A DNA stretch of 64,000 nt from Curtobacterium sp. ISL-83. Lineage in GTDB: Bacteria > Actinomycetota > Actinomycetes > Actinomycetales > Microbacteriaceae. Each line of letters begins with the position of its first letter. Within the stretch, counting starts at the first letter, position 1. Shown here piece by piece: positions 53,242 through 62,659 of this stretch. Below the pieces are notes generated by a model that was given only the letters and a program-made list of their open reading frames with translations, searched no databases and was not told where the DNA came from. The translations under genes and the position numbers were made by a program. The DNA lies in contig NZ_JAGGPH010000012.1 in NCBI RefSeq assembly GCF_018613895.1, forward strand, positions 1 through 64,000. The letters run 5' to 3'.

Positions 53242-54344
53242 CCGAGGGCTTCGACCCGGAAGCCCGGTACGGTCGCCGTCACGCGGCGAAGCTCGAGCGC
53301 GCCCGAGCGGCGGATCGAGCGCGAGCAGCCAACCAGGCGCGACCAGCCGATCGATCAGCCGCAGCCGCAGCCGACCGACCGCGCGCGGGCGTCCTGCAGT
53401 CCGGCGACGCACCGCTCCCCGACGGGTCGCAACACGCCGGTGACCCGAGCTACGCAACGGGCCTCGGCACCGATCAGGACCCCGATGAGCCCTTCGTCGG
53501 CTGGCACTTCGTCCGGAGTCGCCGCTGGCTCGGCTACTTCGCGGTCGCGGTGGCCTTCGCGATCATCTGCACGCTGTTCGGCATGTGGCAGTGGGACCGC
53601 CGGAACGAGGCCGTCCGTGAGAACGAGCAGGTCGCCCAGAACTACGAGCACACTCCGGTGCCGATCGACCGGGCGCTCCCCCGCCCCAGCAGCTGGAACG
53701 CCGACCAGACGTGGCTCCGCGTCGCCGTGAGCGGCCGCTACGACACGTCGTCACAGCTCCTGGTCCGCAACCGCGTGCACAACGGCCAGCCGGGCTTCGA
53801 GGTCCTGACACCCCTCGTCACCGCGGACGGCCGCGCCTTCATCGTCGACCGCGGATGGGTCCCGACCGGCAACACCCAGGACGCCCCCGACCACGTCCCG
53901 GCTCCGCCTTCCGGTGACGTCTCGGTGGTCGTGCGCCTGCAGCAGACCGAACCCCGCATCCCCGGCCGGACGGACCCGGCGCACACCGACCAGGTGCAGT
54001 CCGTGACGCTCCCGGACATCGCGTCGAAGGTCGACGTCCCGATCTGGACGGGCGCGTACGGACAGCTCGCGTCCGAGAACCCGGCACCGAGCGAAGCACG
54101 GCCCCTCGGGTGGGACCGTCCGACCGCGGACACCGGCTTGCACCTCAGCTACTTCATCCAGTGGTTCATGTTCGCCGCCGGCGGTTTCGGCTTCCTGGCC
54201 TACCTGATGGTGCAGGAGTACCGGAACCTCAACCAGGACGACCCGGAAGAACGGGAGCGCGCCCTCGAGCGGCAGCGCCGCAAGGACGCCAAGCCGAAGA
54301 CGGACGCCGACATCGAGGACGCACTGCTCGAGTCCCGCCGCTGA
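53238..54344 (+). CDS. SURF1 family cytochrome oxidase biogenesis protein
   Basis: A 368-residue protein. The first about 80 residues are a disordered Arg/Ala-rich extension not seen in most SURF1; then a membrane segment (YFAVAVAFAIICTLFGMWQW), the external domain with VNRG-like QLLVRNRVHNGQPGFEVLTP and FIVDRGWVPTGN, and a second membrane segment (LSYFIQWFMFAAGGFGFLAY). It helps insert heme A into cytochrome c oxidase, fitting ctaA and ctaB in this window. Confidence 0.9.
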   Translation: MTEGFDPEARYGRRHAAKLERARAADRARAANQARPADRSAAAAADRPRAGVLQSGDAPLPDGSQHAGDPSYATGLGTDQDPDEPFVGWHFVRSRRWLGYFAVAVAFAIICTLFGMWQWDRRNEAVRENEQVAQNYEHTPVPIDRALPRPSSWNADQTWLRVAVSGRYDTSSQLLVRNRVHNGQPGFEVLTPLVTADGRAFIVDRGWVPTGNTQDAPDHVPAPPSGDVSVVVRLQQTEPRIPGRTDPAHTDQVQSVTLPDIASKVDVPIWTGAYGQLASENPAPSEARPLGWDRPTADTGLHLSYFIQWFMFAAGGFGFLAYLMVQEYRNLNQDDPEERERALERQRRKDAKPKTDADIEDALLESRR

Positions 54345-54354
54345 CGCGACCAAC

Positions 54355-54404
54355 GACGTGACGGGAGGCTCCCCACCGTCTGGTGGGGAGCCTCCCGTCA
54401 CGTC
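54355..54404. terminator. Bidirectional hairpin terminator
   Basis: A 23-bp perfect stem (54355-54377 with 54382-54404) between the convergent SURF1 and ABC-F genes, with GACGGGAGGC-type arms. Confidence 0.8.
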
Positions 54405-54413
54405 CCGTCGCCG

Positions 54414-56012
54414 TCAGGCGAGCTCGATCAGTTCCGCGTAGTCCTTGTTCCAGTGGTCCTCGGTGCCGTCCGGGAGCAGCAGCACGCGCTCCGGGTTCAG
54501 CGCCTCGACCGCACCCGCGTCGTGCGAGACGAGCACGACCGCACCCTCGAAGCCGGCAAGGGCGTTCAGGATCTCCTCGCGCGATGCGGGGTCGAGGTTG
54601 TTCGTGGGCTCGTCCAGGAGCAGCACGTTCGCGCCCGAGACGACGATCATCGCGAGCGACAGACGGGTCTTCTCGCCACCCGAGAGCACACCGGCCTTCT
54701 TGTACCCGTCGTCGCCGGTGAACAGGAACGAGCCGAGCACGCGCCGTGCCTCGGTCTCGTTGAGGTCCGTCGACGCCGACACCATGTTCTCGATGACCGT
54801 GCGGTTGACGTCGATGTTCTCGTGCTCCTGCGCGTAGTAGCCGATCCGCAGACCGTGCCCCGGCAGGATCTCCCCGGTGTCCGGCAGGTCGGCGCCCGCG
54901 AGGATGCGCAGCAGGGTCGTCTTGCCGGCACCGTTGAAACCGAGGATGACGACCCGCGAGCCACGGTCGATGGCGAGGTCCACGCCCGCGAAGATCTCCA
55001 GCGACCCGTAGGACTTCGACAGCCCCTCGGCCATCAGCGGGGTGCGACCGCACGGCGCCGGCGTGGGGAACCGGATCTTCGCGACCCGGTCGGCCACGCG
55101 CTCGTCCTCGAGACCGGCGAGCAGCTTGTCGGCGCGCGCGACCATCTGGTGCGCAGCCGCAGCCTTCGAGGCCTTCGCACCGAACCGTGCAGCCTGGTCC
55201 TTGAGCGTCGCGGCCTTCTTCTCGGCGCCCGCGCGCTCCTTGCGGCGTCGGTCCTCGTCGGCGGCGCGCTGCCGCTGGTAGAGCTTCCACCCCATGTTGT
55301 AGATGTCGATGACCTGCCGGTTCGCGTCGAGGTAGAAGACGCGGTTGACCACTTCCTCGACGAGCTCGACGTCGTGCGAGATCACGATGACGCCGCCGGG
55401 GTACGTCTTGAGGTGCTCGCGCAACCAGACGACCGAGTCGGCGTCGAGGTGGTTGGTCGGCTCGTCGAGGATCATCGTCTCGGCGTCGGAGAACAGGATG
55501 CGCGCGAGCTCGATGCGTCGGCGCTGTCCGCCGGAGAGCGTCTTCAACTGCTGGTCGAGGATGCGATCCGGGAGCTTGAGGTTCGACGCGATCGACGCCG
55601 CTTCGGCTTCGGCCGAGTAGCCGCCGAGCGCGTTGAACTGGTCGTCCAGTCGGGAGTACCGGCGCATCGCCTTCTCGGCGACCGCGGCGTCCGCGCTCGC
55701 CATGTCGAGCGTCGCCTGGCGGATCCCCTCGACCAGCTCGCCGAGCCCGCGGGCGTCGAGGATGCGCTTGCGCGCGGTGTCCTCGGGGTTGCCCGAGCGG
55801 GGGTCCTGCGGCAGGTAGCCGATCTCACCGGTGCGCTCGATCTTGCCGCCGTTCGGTGCCAGGTCGCCCGCGAGGGCCTTCGTCATCGTGGTCTTCCCGG
55901 CGCCGTTCCGGCCGACGAGACCGATCTTGTCACCCTTCTCGACACGGAAGGAGACGTTCTCCATGAGGAGGCGAGCCCCGACGCGGATCTCGAGATCGTG
56001 CACGGCAAGCAC
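54414..56012 (-). CDS. ABC-F family ATPase
   Basis: A 532-residue cytoplasmic protein with two ATP-binding domains. First site: GLVGRNGAGKTTMTKALAG, LSGGQRRRIELARIL, MILDEPTNHLD. Second: VVILGFNGAGKTTLLRILA, LSGGEKTRLSLAMI, LLDEPTNNLD. The linker (residues near 235-300) is a charged helical arm (RRKERAGAEKKAATLKDQA) that contacts the ribosomal exit site in relatives. It probably rescues stalled or inhibited ribosomes; antibiotic specificity cannot be judged. Confidence 0.92.
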   Translation of the reverse strand: MLAVHDLEIRVGARLLMENVSFRVEKGDKIGLVGRNGAGKTTMTKALAGDLAPNGGKIERTGEIGYLPQDPRSGNPEDTARKRILDARGLGELVEGIRQATLDMASADAAVAEKAMRRYSRLDDQFNALGGYSAEAEAASIASNLKLPDRILDQQLKTLSGGQRRRIELARILFSDAETMILDEPTNHLDADSVVWLREHLKTYPGGVIVISHDVELVEEVVNRVFYLDANRQVIDIYNMGWKLYQRQRAADEDRRRKERAGAEKKAATLKDQAARFGAKASKAAAAHQMVARADKLLAGLEDERVADRVAKIRFPTPAPCGRTPLMAEGLSKSYGSLEIFAGVDLAIDRGSRVVILGFNGAGKTTLLRILAGADLPDTGEILPGHGLRIGYYAQEHENIDVNRTVIENMVSASTDLNETEARRVLGSFLFTGDDGYKKAGVLSGGEKTRLSLAMIVVSGANVLLLDEPTNNLDPASREEILNALAGFEGAVVLVSHDAGAVEALNPERVLLLPDGTEDHWNKDYAELIELA

Positions 56013-56070
56013 AGCAGACGTCCAATCAGTTGGTGGAAGTGCACAACGGTGTGTGCGGGAGGTGCACCGC

Positions 56071-56103
56071 TACGCTGACGGGACCGATGGTCCGAAACGG
56101 ACC
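56071..56103 (+). promoter_or_regulatory. bioY promoter with inverted repeat
   Basis: TACGCT at 56071-56076 may be a -10 box; just after it is a perfect inverted repeat GGTCCG-AAA-CGGACC (56089-56103), preceded by GGACC-GAT-GGTCC. It could be an operator for a biotin regulator, but it does not match the published BioQ box TGAAC-N3-GTTAC. Confidence 0.4.
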
Positions 56104-56126
56104 AGCAGTCCATTCTAGGAGAATCC

Positions 56127-56726
56127 ATGACGAACGCCACCGGGTTCGCTCCCCGCGCAGTCCTCGCCGACCGTCTGCGCACCCACGGCCTGGCCACCGA
56201 CGCCGCCCTGATCGCCGGGGGCGCGCTGTTCACCGCCGCCCTGGCACAGGTCGAGGTGCCGATGTGGCCGGTGCCGATCACGGGTCAGACGCTGGCGGTC
56301 GTGCTCGTCGGGGCCACGCTCGGGGCACGACGGGGCATGCTCTCGCTGCTCGTCTACGCGGTCGCCGGGCTCGCCGGTGCGCCGTTCTTCGCCGACATGC
56401 ACGGCGGCCTGCAGTCCCTCGCGCTCCCGAGCTTCGGGTACGTCATCGGGTTCATCCCCGCCGCGGGTCTCATCGGCTGGTTGGCGCGCCGGAACTGGGA
56501 CCGCAAGTTCCTCCGGGCGACCGCGGCGTTCACGCTCGCGAGCGCGATCCCCTTCGTCACCGGCCTGCCCTACCTGGCGGTCGCGCTCGGCCAGCTCGAC
56601 GCGCCGAACGACCTGCAGTCCGTGCTCGCCGCGGGCCTCTACCCCTTCATCGTCGGCGGGATCGCCAAGGCGCTCATCGCCGCGGGCATCGTGCCCCTGG
56701 TCTGGAAGGCCGTCGGCCGCCGCTGA
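56127..56726 (+). CDS. bioY: Biotin transporter BioY
   Basis: A 199-residue membrane protein with about six segments, the substrate-binding (S) component of an ECF biotin transporter. The family signature MWPVPITGQTLAVVLVGATL and YVIGFIPAAGLIGWLAR are present. TAGGAGA precedes the ATG. No bioM/bioN genes are adjacent; an S component alone may still work with a shared ECF module. Confidence 0.92.
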   Translation: MTNATGFAPRAVLADRLRTHGLATDAALIAGGALFTAALAQVEVPMWPVPITGQTLAVVLVGATLGARRGMLSLLVYAVAGLAGAPFFADMHGGLQSLALPSFGYVIGFIPAAGLIGWLARRNWDRKFLRATAAFTLASAIPFVTGLPYLAVALGQLDAPNDLQSVLAAGLYPFIVGGIAKALIAAGIVPLVWKAVGRR

Positions 56727-56741
56727 CCGGGCGGACAGACA

Positions 56742-56781
56742 GACGGGAGGCACGGTGCCAGCTGGCACCGTGCCTCCCGTC
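56742..56781. terminator. Perfect 40-bp palindrome, two-way terminator
   Basis: Arms 56742-56761 and 56762-56781 are exact reverse complements. It lies between the convergent bioY and sufT stops and shares GACGGGAGGC/GCCTCCCGTC with the other hairpins. Confidence 0.8.
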
Positions 56782-56795
56782 CGTGGTGGTGGCGA

Positions 56796-57125
56796 CTAGA
56801 TCGAGAAGCCGAGCGCGCGCATCATCTCGCGGCCGTCGTCGGTGATCCGGTCCGGACCCCACGGCGGCATCCAGACCCAGTTGATCCGGAACGCGTCGAC
56901 GATGCCGTCGAGCGCGTTCGCGGTGTCGCCCTCGATGACGTCGGTCAGCGGGCAACCCGCGCTGGTGAGGGTCATGCTGATCACGAGCGCCGAGGCCTCG
57001 TCGTCCCAGGCCAGGTCGTAGATCAGGCCGAGGTCGACGATGTTCACGCCGAGTTCCGGGTCCTGGACCTCTTTCAGGCCTTCGACGACCTCGTCGAACT
57101 TCTCGGGTGCGAGTGTTGTGATCAT
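56796..57125 (-). CDS. sufT: SufT-like metal-sulfur cluster assembly protein (DUF59)
   Basis: A 109-residue protein of the MIP18/SufT family (KEVQDPELGVNIVDLGLIYD and the conserved SAGCPLTDVIE Cys). It assists maturation of Fe-S proteins. The ATG at 57125 overlaps the sufC stop by one base (TGATG). It closes the suf operon. Confidence 0.9.
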   Translation of the reverse strand: MITTLAPEKFDEVVEGLKEVQDPELGVNIVDLGLIYDLAWDDEASALVISMTLTSAGCPLTDVIEGDTANALDGIVDAFRINWVWMPPWGPDRITDDGREMMRALGFSI

Positions 57126-57910
57126 CAGACCTGCGCCTGTGCCTGTGCCTCGACGGCCGCGGCCTGCACGTAGCGGTCGTAGCCCTCGTTCTCCAGGCGC
57201 TCGGCGAGCTCCGGGCCACCCTGCTCGGCGACCTTGCCCGCGACGAACACGTGCACGAAGTCCGGCTTGATGTAGCGGAGGATGCGCGTGTAGTGCGTGA
57301 TGAGCAGCACCCCGAGCCCGGTCGCCGCCTTGGCGCGGTTCACGCCCTCCGAGACGATCTTCAGCGCGTCGACGTCGAGACCGGAGTCGGTCTCGTCGAG
57401 CACGGCGAACTTCGGCTTGAGGAGCTCGAGCTGCATGATCTCGTGGCGCTTCTTCTCGCCGCCGGAGAAGCCCTCGTTGACGTTGCGCTCGGCGAAGGAG
57501 GAATCCATCTTGAGGTCCGCCATCGACTTGCGCAGGTCCTTGACCCAGCCGCGGAGCGCGGGTGCCTCGCCGTCGATCGCGGTCTTCGCGGTGCGCAGGA
57601 AGTTCGACACCGTCACACCAGGGATCTCGACCGGGTACTGCATGGCGAGGAACATGCCGGCACGAGCGCGCTGGTCGACGGTCATCGCCAGGACGTCCTC
57701 ACCGTCGAGGGTGATCGAGCCACCGACGACGTGGTACCGCGGGTGACCGGCGATCGTGTACGCGAGGGTGGACTTGCCGGAGCCGTTCGGCCCCATGATC
57801 GCGTGGATCTCGCCCTCGTTGATGGTCAGGTCGACCCCCTTGAGGATCTCCTTCACACCCTGATCGGTGTCGATCGAGACCCGCAGGTCGCGGATTTCCA
57901 GAGTGGACAT
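57125..57910 (-). CDS. sufC: Fe-S cluster assembly ATPase SufC
   Basis: A 261-residue ABC-type ATPase that powers the SufBCD scaffold. Walker A GPNGSGKSTLAYTIAG, signature EGFSGGEKKRHEIMQL, Walker B FAVLDETDSGLDVDAL and the switch His in LLITHYTRI are present. It follows the Rieske gene with 84 bases between. Confidence 0.95.
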   Translation of the reverse strand: MSTLEIRDLRVSIDTDQGVKEILKGVDLTINEGEIHAIMGPNGSGKSTLAYTIAGHPRYHVVGGSITLDGEDVLAMTVDQRARAGMFLAMQYPVEIPGVTVSNFLRTAKTAIDGEAPALRGWVKDLRKSMADLKMDSSFAERNVNEGFSGGEKKRHEIMQLELLKPKFAVLDETDSGLDVDALKIVSEGVNRAKAATGLGVLLITHYTRILRYIKPDFVHVFVAGKVAEQGGPELAERLENEGYDRYVQAAAVEAQAQAQV

Positions 57911-57994
57911 TGCGTGTGTTCCTTCGGTTGGAGCGTCAGGCGCGGCGTCAGCCGCGGGAAGATGTGTGCCCGGTCGTCGGACCGGCGCGGTGCC

Positions 57995-58321
57995 TCAGTC
58001 GACCGGGATCGGGTCGTGCACGTCGACGTAGACGTCGCCGTCGCGCACCTCGACCCGGAAGACCGGCACCGGCTCGTACGCCGGGAAGTTCTGCGGCTTG
58101 CCGGTCGTGAACGAGAACCGGGACCCGTGGGCCCAGCACTCGAGCGTGTCGCCCTCGACGAACCCCTCGGCGAGCGAGATCTCACCGTGCGTGCAGGTGT
58201 CCCCGATCGCGTGGATGGTCCCCGAGGAGTCCTTCACGATCGCGATCGGCTCGCCGTCCACGACCGCCCGCATGGGGCTGTCCACCGCGATGTCGGCCTC
58301 GGCGCAGACCTTCTCCGCCAT
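57995..58321 (-). CDS. Rieske-type ferredoxin in the suf operon
   Basis: A 108-residue [2Fe-2S] protein with ligands Cys43/His45 (DTCTHGEIS) and Cys62/His65 (LECWAHGSRF), the non-heme-dioxygenase-ferredoxin type. It is coupled to sufD (TGATG overlap) and sits before sufC, an arrangement usual in actinobacterial suf operons. It may carry electrons for cluster assembly. Confidence 0.92.
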   Translation of the reverse strand: MAEKVCAEADIAVDSPMRAVVDGEPIAIVKDSSGTIHAIGDTCTHGEISLAEGFVEGDTLECWAHGSRFSFTTGKPQNFPAYEPVPVFRVEVRDGDVYVDVHDPIPVD

Positions 58322-59595
58322 CAGGCACCCACCTGCGGGGCAGCGACCGTGGATCGGCCGGCGGTGAGTTCCTGCTCGACCGCGGCGATCAGGCGCTCCT
58401 CGAGCTCGGGCGCCCCGATCTTCTGGATGACCTCGACCAGGAAGCCGAGCACGACGAGGCGTCGGGCTTCTTCTTCCGGGATGCCGCGGGCCTGCAGGTA
58501 GAACAGCTGCTCGTCGTCGAAGCGACCGGTCGCGCTCGCGTGGCCGGCTCCCTCGATGTTGCCCGTCTCGATCTCGAGGTTCGGGATGCTGTCCGCCCGC
58601 GTGCCGTCGGTCAGGACGAGGTTGCGGTTCTGCTCGTAGGAGTCGGTACCGTCGCCGGTCCGACCGATGAGCACGTCACCGATCCACACGGTGTGTGCGC
58701 CGTCGCCCTGCAGTGCGCCCTTGTAGTTGACACGGCCACGCGTGTTCGGCGCGTCGTGGTTCACGTAGACCTGCTGCTCGATGTACTGACCGGCGTCGGC
58801 GAAGTACACGCCGTACATCTCGGTGTCGGCACCCTGCGCGCCGAGGTGCGTCGACGGGTTGACCCGCACGACGGACCCGCCGAGCGAGACCACCACGTGC
58901 TTGAGGAACGCGTCGCGGCCGACCTCGGCGAACTGCGTCGACACGTGCACGGCGTCGTCGTCCCAGTCCTGCAGGCTGACGACCGTGAGTCGTGCGCCGT
59001 CGCGGACGACGATCTCGACGTTCTCGCTGAGGAGCGCCGAGCCACGGTTGTCGATGACGACGATGCCCTGGGCGTGCGGCTCGGCCGTGATCACCGTGTG
59101 GGCGGCGCGCGGCTGCGAACCGAAGTCCGACCGGGTCAGCGTCAGGAACTCGTGCGCCTCGGTCGCCTTCACCGTGATGGCGAGCACGGCGTCACGTGCG
59201 GACCACGCCGCCGCGGCCGCTCGGTCCTCCGGCAGCCCGGCGGAACCGACGCGGGGGTCGTCACTCCGGACCCACTCGACGTCCGCACCGTCCGACTGGC
59301 GGGCGAGGAACGGGTACGCGGAACCGTCCAGGCCGCCGGCGAGGATCGGCTGGAGCTTCGCGAGTGGCGCGAACTTCCAGTTGACCTCTCGGCCGGTAAC
59401 CGTCGGGAAGGCGTCGAGGTCGGCGGACCGGAAGCGCTCGGAGCGGGTCTGCACCGGGATGCCCTTGCCGGTGTCCCAGCCGCCGTCGGAGTGCGCCCGC
59501 GCGCCGTGCTGCTCCGTGCCCGCGGCAGGAGCCACGGGCTCGTCGATGTGCGGAGCCGGTGCGGCCGCGATCGGGTTCGTACTGGTGCTGGACAT
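58321..59595 (-). CDS. sufD: Fe-S cluster assembly protein SufD
   Basis: A 424-residue scaffold subunit with a right-handed beta-helix core (VDNRGSALLSENVEIVVRDG) and the C-terminal family segment DDEQLFYLQARGIPEEEARR. It forms SufBC2D. Its ATG at 59595 immediately follows the sufB stop with no gap, indicating coupling. Confidence 0.94.
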   Translation of the reverse strand: MSSTSTNPIAAAPAPHIDEPVAPAAGTEQHGARAHSDGGWDTGKGIPVQTRSERFRSADLDAFPTVTGREVNWKFAPLAKLQPILAGGLDGSAYPFLARQSDGADVEWVRSDDPRVGSAGLPEDRAAAAAWSARDAVLAITVKATEAHEFLTLTRSDFGSQPRAAHTVITAEPHAQGIVVIDNRGSALLSENVEIVVRDGARLTVVSLQDWDDDAVHVSTQFAEVGRDAFLKHVVVSLGGSVVRVNPSTHLGAQGADTEMYGVYFADAGQYIEQQVYVNHDAPNTRGRVNYKGALQGDGAHTVWIGDVLIGRTGDGTDSYEQNRNLVLTDGTRADSIPNLEIETGNIEGAGHASATGRFDDEQLFYLQARGIPEEEARRLVVLGFLVEVIQKIGAPELEERLIAAVEQELTAGRSTVAAPQVGA

Positions 59596-61014
59596 CTAGC
59601 CGACGGATCCTTCCATGCTCATCTCGATGAGCTTGTTGAGTTCGAGTGCGTACTCCATCGGGAGCTCGCGGGCGATCGGCTCGATGAAGCCACGGACGAT
59701 CATCGCCATCGCCTCGTCCTCGGCCATGCCGCGGGACATGAGGTAGAAGAGCTGCTCCTCGCTCACGCGCGAGACGGTCGCCTCGTGCCCGAGCTGGACG
59801 TCGTCGACGCGGATGTCGATCGCCGGGTAGGTGTCGGACCGGCTGACCGTGTCCACCAGGAGCGCGTCGCACCGGACGGTGTTGGCCGCGTGGTGCGCAC
59901 CCGGGTCGACCCGGACCTCACCCCGGTAGCCAGCACGGCCACCGCCGCGTGCGATGGACTTCGAGACGATCGACGACGTCGTGTACGGCGCCATGTGGAT
60001 CATCTTCGCGCCGGCGTCCTGGTGCTGCCCGGGACCGGCGAAGGCGACCGACAGGGTCTCGCCCTTGGCGTGCTCACCCGCGAGGTAGATGGACGGGTAC
60101 TTCATCGTCACCTTGGAGCCGATGTTGCCGTCGATCCACTCCATCGTGGCGCCCTCGTGGGCGATCGCACGCTTGGTGACGAGGTTGTAGACGTTGTTCG
60201 ACCAGTTCTGGATGGTCGTGTAGCGCACCCGGGCGTTCTTCTTCACGATGATCTCGACCACGGCCGAGTGCAGTGAGTCCGACTTGTAGATCGGGGCGGT
60301 GCAGCCCTCGATGTAGTGGACGTACGAGTCCTCGTCGGCGATGATCAGCGTCCGCTCGAACTGGCCCATGTTCTCGGTGTTGATCCGGAAGTAGGCCTGG
60401 AGCGGGATCTCGACGTGGACGCCCTTCGGGACGTAGACGAACGAGCCGCCGGACCACACGGCGGTGTTCAGCGCGGCGAACTTGTTGTCGCCCGCGGGGA
60501 TCACCGTGCCGAAGTACTCGGCGAACAGTTCGGGGTGCTCGCGGAGGGCGGTGTCGGTGTCCATGAAGATGACGCCCTGTTCCTCCAGGTCCTCGCGGAT
60601 CTGGTGGTACACGACCTCGGACTCGTACTGCGCCGCGACGCCGGCGACCAGTCGCTGCCGTTCGGCCTCGGGGATGCCGAGCTTCTCGTACGTGGCGCGG
60701 ATGTCCTCGGGCAGGTCTTCCCACGACTGGGCCTGCTTCTCCGTGGAGCGGACGAAGTACTTGATGTTGTCGAAGTCGATGCCCGTCAGGTCGGCACCCC
60801 ACGTCGGCATGGGCTTGCGACCGAAGAGCTCGAGGCCCTTCAGACGGTTCTTGAGCATCCACTCGGGTTCGGCCTTGAGGTTCGAGATGTCGGTGACGAC
60901 CTCTTCCGAGATCCCCCGGCGCGCCGAAGCCCCGGCAGAGTCGGAGTCGGACCAGCCGAACTCGTACTGACCGAGCCCTTCGAGCTCGGGACGATCGATG
61001 AGCACGTCGGACAT
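59596..61014 (-). CDS. sufB: Fe-S cluster assembly protein SufB
   Basis: A 472-residue scaffold protein with the characteristic [20 protein letters not shown] and [20 protein letters not shown] and a Cys in [10 protein letters not shown]. No intein is inserted, unlike in some mycobacterial SufB. The ATG at 61014 has GAGGAAATC upstream. The operon order is sufB-sufD-Rieske-sufC-sufT; no sufR gene lies upstream and sufS/sufU are absent here. Confidence 0.95.
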   Translation of the reverse strand: MSDVLIDRPELEGLGQYEFGWSDSDSAGASARRGISEEVVTDISNLKAEPEWMLKNRLKGLELFGRKPMPTWGADLTGIDFDNIKYFVRSTEKQAQSWEDLPEDIRATYEKLGIPEAERQRLVAGVAAQYESEVVYHQIREDLEEQGVIFMDTDTALREHPELFAEYFGTVIPAGDNKFAALNTAVWSGGSFVYVPKGVHVEIPLQAYFRINTENMGQFERTLIIADEDSYVHYIEGCTAPIYKSDSLHSAVVEIIVKKNARVRYTTIQNWSNNVYNLVTKRAIAHEGATMEWIDGNIGSKVTMKYPSIYLAGEHAKGETLSVAFAGPGQHQDAGAKMIHMAPYTTSSIVSKSIARGGGRAGYRGEVRVDPGAHHAANTVRCDALLVDTVSRSDTYPAIDIRVDDVQLGHEATVSRVSEEQLFYLMSRGMAEDEAMAMIVRGFIEPIARELPMEYALELNKLIEMSMEGSVG

Positions 61015-61265
61015 GATTTCCTCGTTTCCTCTTCGCGGCAGCGTCTTGTGGGGCAACCGATCGGCGCTGGACGCCATTCCACCGCGTGCCGCCGACAGGG
61101 CCGGACCCGGTGTTGCGACCTCGCAACGACAATGGTTCCACGCAGTCCCTGGGGTGATCGGCGATCACGGCTCATTCGGAGCCGGCGCCTGCCTAGACTT
61201 GACTGCTGCTGAACCCTCCGATCCTACAGGTTCACTGCACGGAACAACAGGAAGGCACCGCCCTC

Positions 61266-62237
61266 GTGACTCGCGTCGGACCCCCCGTCGAGCAGGACGT
61301 CAAGACCGCGTGGTGGTCGCTCCCCCGGATCGTCGACCGGCGCGTGATCTGGCTGGCGTGGGCGTCCTTCATCGTCGAGGTCGTCCTGATCGGCACCGGC
61401 GGCCTCGTCCGGCTCACCGCGTCGGGCCTCGGGTGCCCGACCTGGCCGAAGTGCACGGCCTACTCGCTGGTCTCGACGCCCGAGATGGGCGTGCACGGAC
61501 TCATCGAGTTCGGCAACCGTCTGCTCACCTTCGTGCTCGTGGTCGTCGCGATCGCGGTCTTCCTCGCCGTCGTCCGGATGCGTCGCACCCGCCCCGAGCT
61601 GTTCTGGCTCGCGTTCGCCCAGGGCGCCGCGATCCCCGTGCAGGCCGTCATCGGAGGCATCAGCGTGTGGTCGAGCCTCAACCCCTTCGTGGTCGGCCTG
61701 CACTTCGTGGTCTCCGCCGCACTCACCTCGGTGACCGCCGCGCTGGTCTACCGCGCCCTGCACGGTCCGCTCACCGGCGTCCGCCTGGTCCCGCGCTGGT
61801 ACGTCGGGGTGGTCCGCGGGGCGGTCGCCGCCGTCGTCGGCACGGTGCTGATCGGCATCCTGACCACCGGCAGCGGCCCGCACGCCGGGGCGAGCGAGAC
61901 CGTGGACGGCGGACGTCTGCACCGCACCGGATTCGACACGGGCGTGATGGAGCACCTGCACGCGATCCCCGCGTACGTCCTCTTCGCACTGACCCTCGTG
62001 CTCGTGATCGGGGCCGTCCGGCTCCGGCTGCCGAGCAAGTGGCCCCTGATGCTGCTCGTCGTCGAGTTCCTGCAGATCGCCGTCGGCCTCACGCAGGCGC
62101 GGTCGGGTCTGCCGGTCGGACTCGTCGGGACGCACATGGTCCTCGCCGGGCTGCTCGTCGCCGCGATGACGGCGGTGGTCCTCGCGACGACCAGGAGCGC
62201 CGGGCGCGACGCGATCCGCGAGCCCCTGCCCGCCTGA
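61266..62237 (+). CDS. ctaA: Heme A synthase CtaA (COX15)
   Basis: A 323-residue membrane enzyme with about eight helices that oxidises heme O to heme A for cytochrome oxidase. Conserved His occur in MGVHGLIEFGNRLL, VGLHFVVSAAL, EHLHAIPAYVLF and GTHMVLAGLL. Cys in LGCPTWPKC match the paired external cysteines of the family. The GTG at 61266 is divergent from sufB with 250 bp between; CAGGAAGG upstream is somewhat distant. Confidence 0.93.
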   Translation: MTRVGPPVEQDVKTAWWSLPRIVDRRVIWLAWASFIVEVVLIGTGGLVRLTASGLGCPTWPKCTAYSLVSTPEMGVHGLIEFGNRLLTFVLVVVAIAVFLAVVRMRRTRPELFWLAFAQGAAIPVQAVIGGISVWSSLNPFVVGLHFVVSAALTSVTAALVYRALHGPLTGVRLVPRWYVGVVRGAVAAVVGTVLIGILTTGSGPHAGASETVDGGRLHRTGFDTGVMEHLHAIPAYVLFALTLVLVIGAVRLRLPSKWPLMLLVVEFLQIAVGLTQARSGLPVGLVGTHMVLAGLLVAAMTAVVLATTRSAGRDAIREPLPA

Positions 62238-62309
62238 CCCGGGGCCCGCGGCCGGAACGACCTGGCTGCGTGCGTGCGTGGGCGCGTTCGTGCGTGCGTG
62301 CGTGCGTGC

Positions 62310-62522
62310 GCATGGTGCAACGAACCACCGCGTGATCGACTGGTGCTCGGTCGGAACATGCGCACGGATGCCATGCGTGCGCATGTTCCGACCGACCACC
62401 CCGTGATCGACTGGGGCTCGGTCGGAACATGCGCCCGCACACCGTTCGCGCGCATCACTCGACCGACCACCGCGTGATCGACTCGTGCTCGGACGGAAGA
62501 TGCACACCGATCCGGGCGGGCG
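62310..62522. repeat. Three tandem copies of the 71-bp palindromic repeat
   Basis: Copies start at 62310, 62381 and 62452 (period 71). Each has palindromic GCGCATG.../...CATGCGC ends and a GTGATCGACT core. The reverse complement (GTTCCGACCGAGCACCAGTC) matches the pair at 10191. GCGT repeats precede the array. The 728-bp gap 62238-62965 holds only this array, a hairpin and a 26-bp tandem repeat; no credible gene. Confidence 0.75.
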
Positions 62523-62609
62523 CGCCACGGCGTGGCCATCGCCAGGCGGTGCGGGTCCGCGGAGCGACGAACCCTCCGCCACAGGAACCGGTCGACGCGA
62601 CGCGCCCAT

Positions 62610-62659
62610 CGTCGGACGGGAGGCGGGGGTCGGGCTGGCACCGCGCCTCCCGTCCGACG
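62610..62659. terminator. Hairpin terminator between ctaA and ctaB
   Basis: A 16-bp stem (62610-62625 with 62644-62659) and 18-base loop with GACGGGAGGC arms, between the convergent ctaA and ctaB genes. Confidence 0.65.

Noticed and set aside
62310..62522. Possible CRISPR array (palindromic units about 52 bases with about 19-base gaps)
   Set aside because: Units are imperfect, only three copies, gaps too short and no cas genes nearby; better seen as a palindromic tandem repeat.
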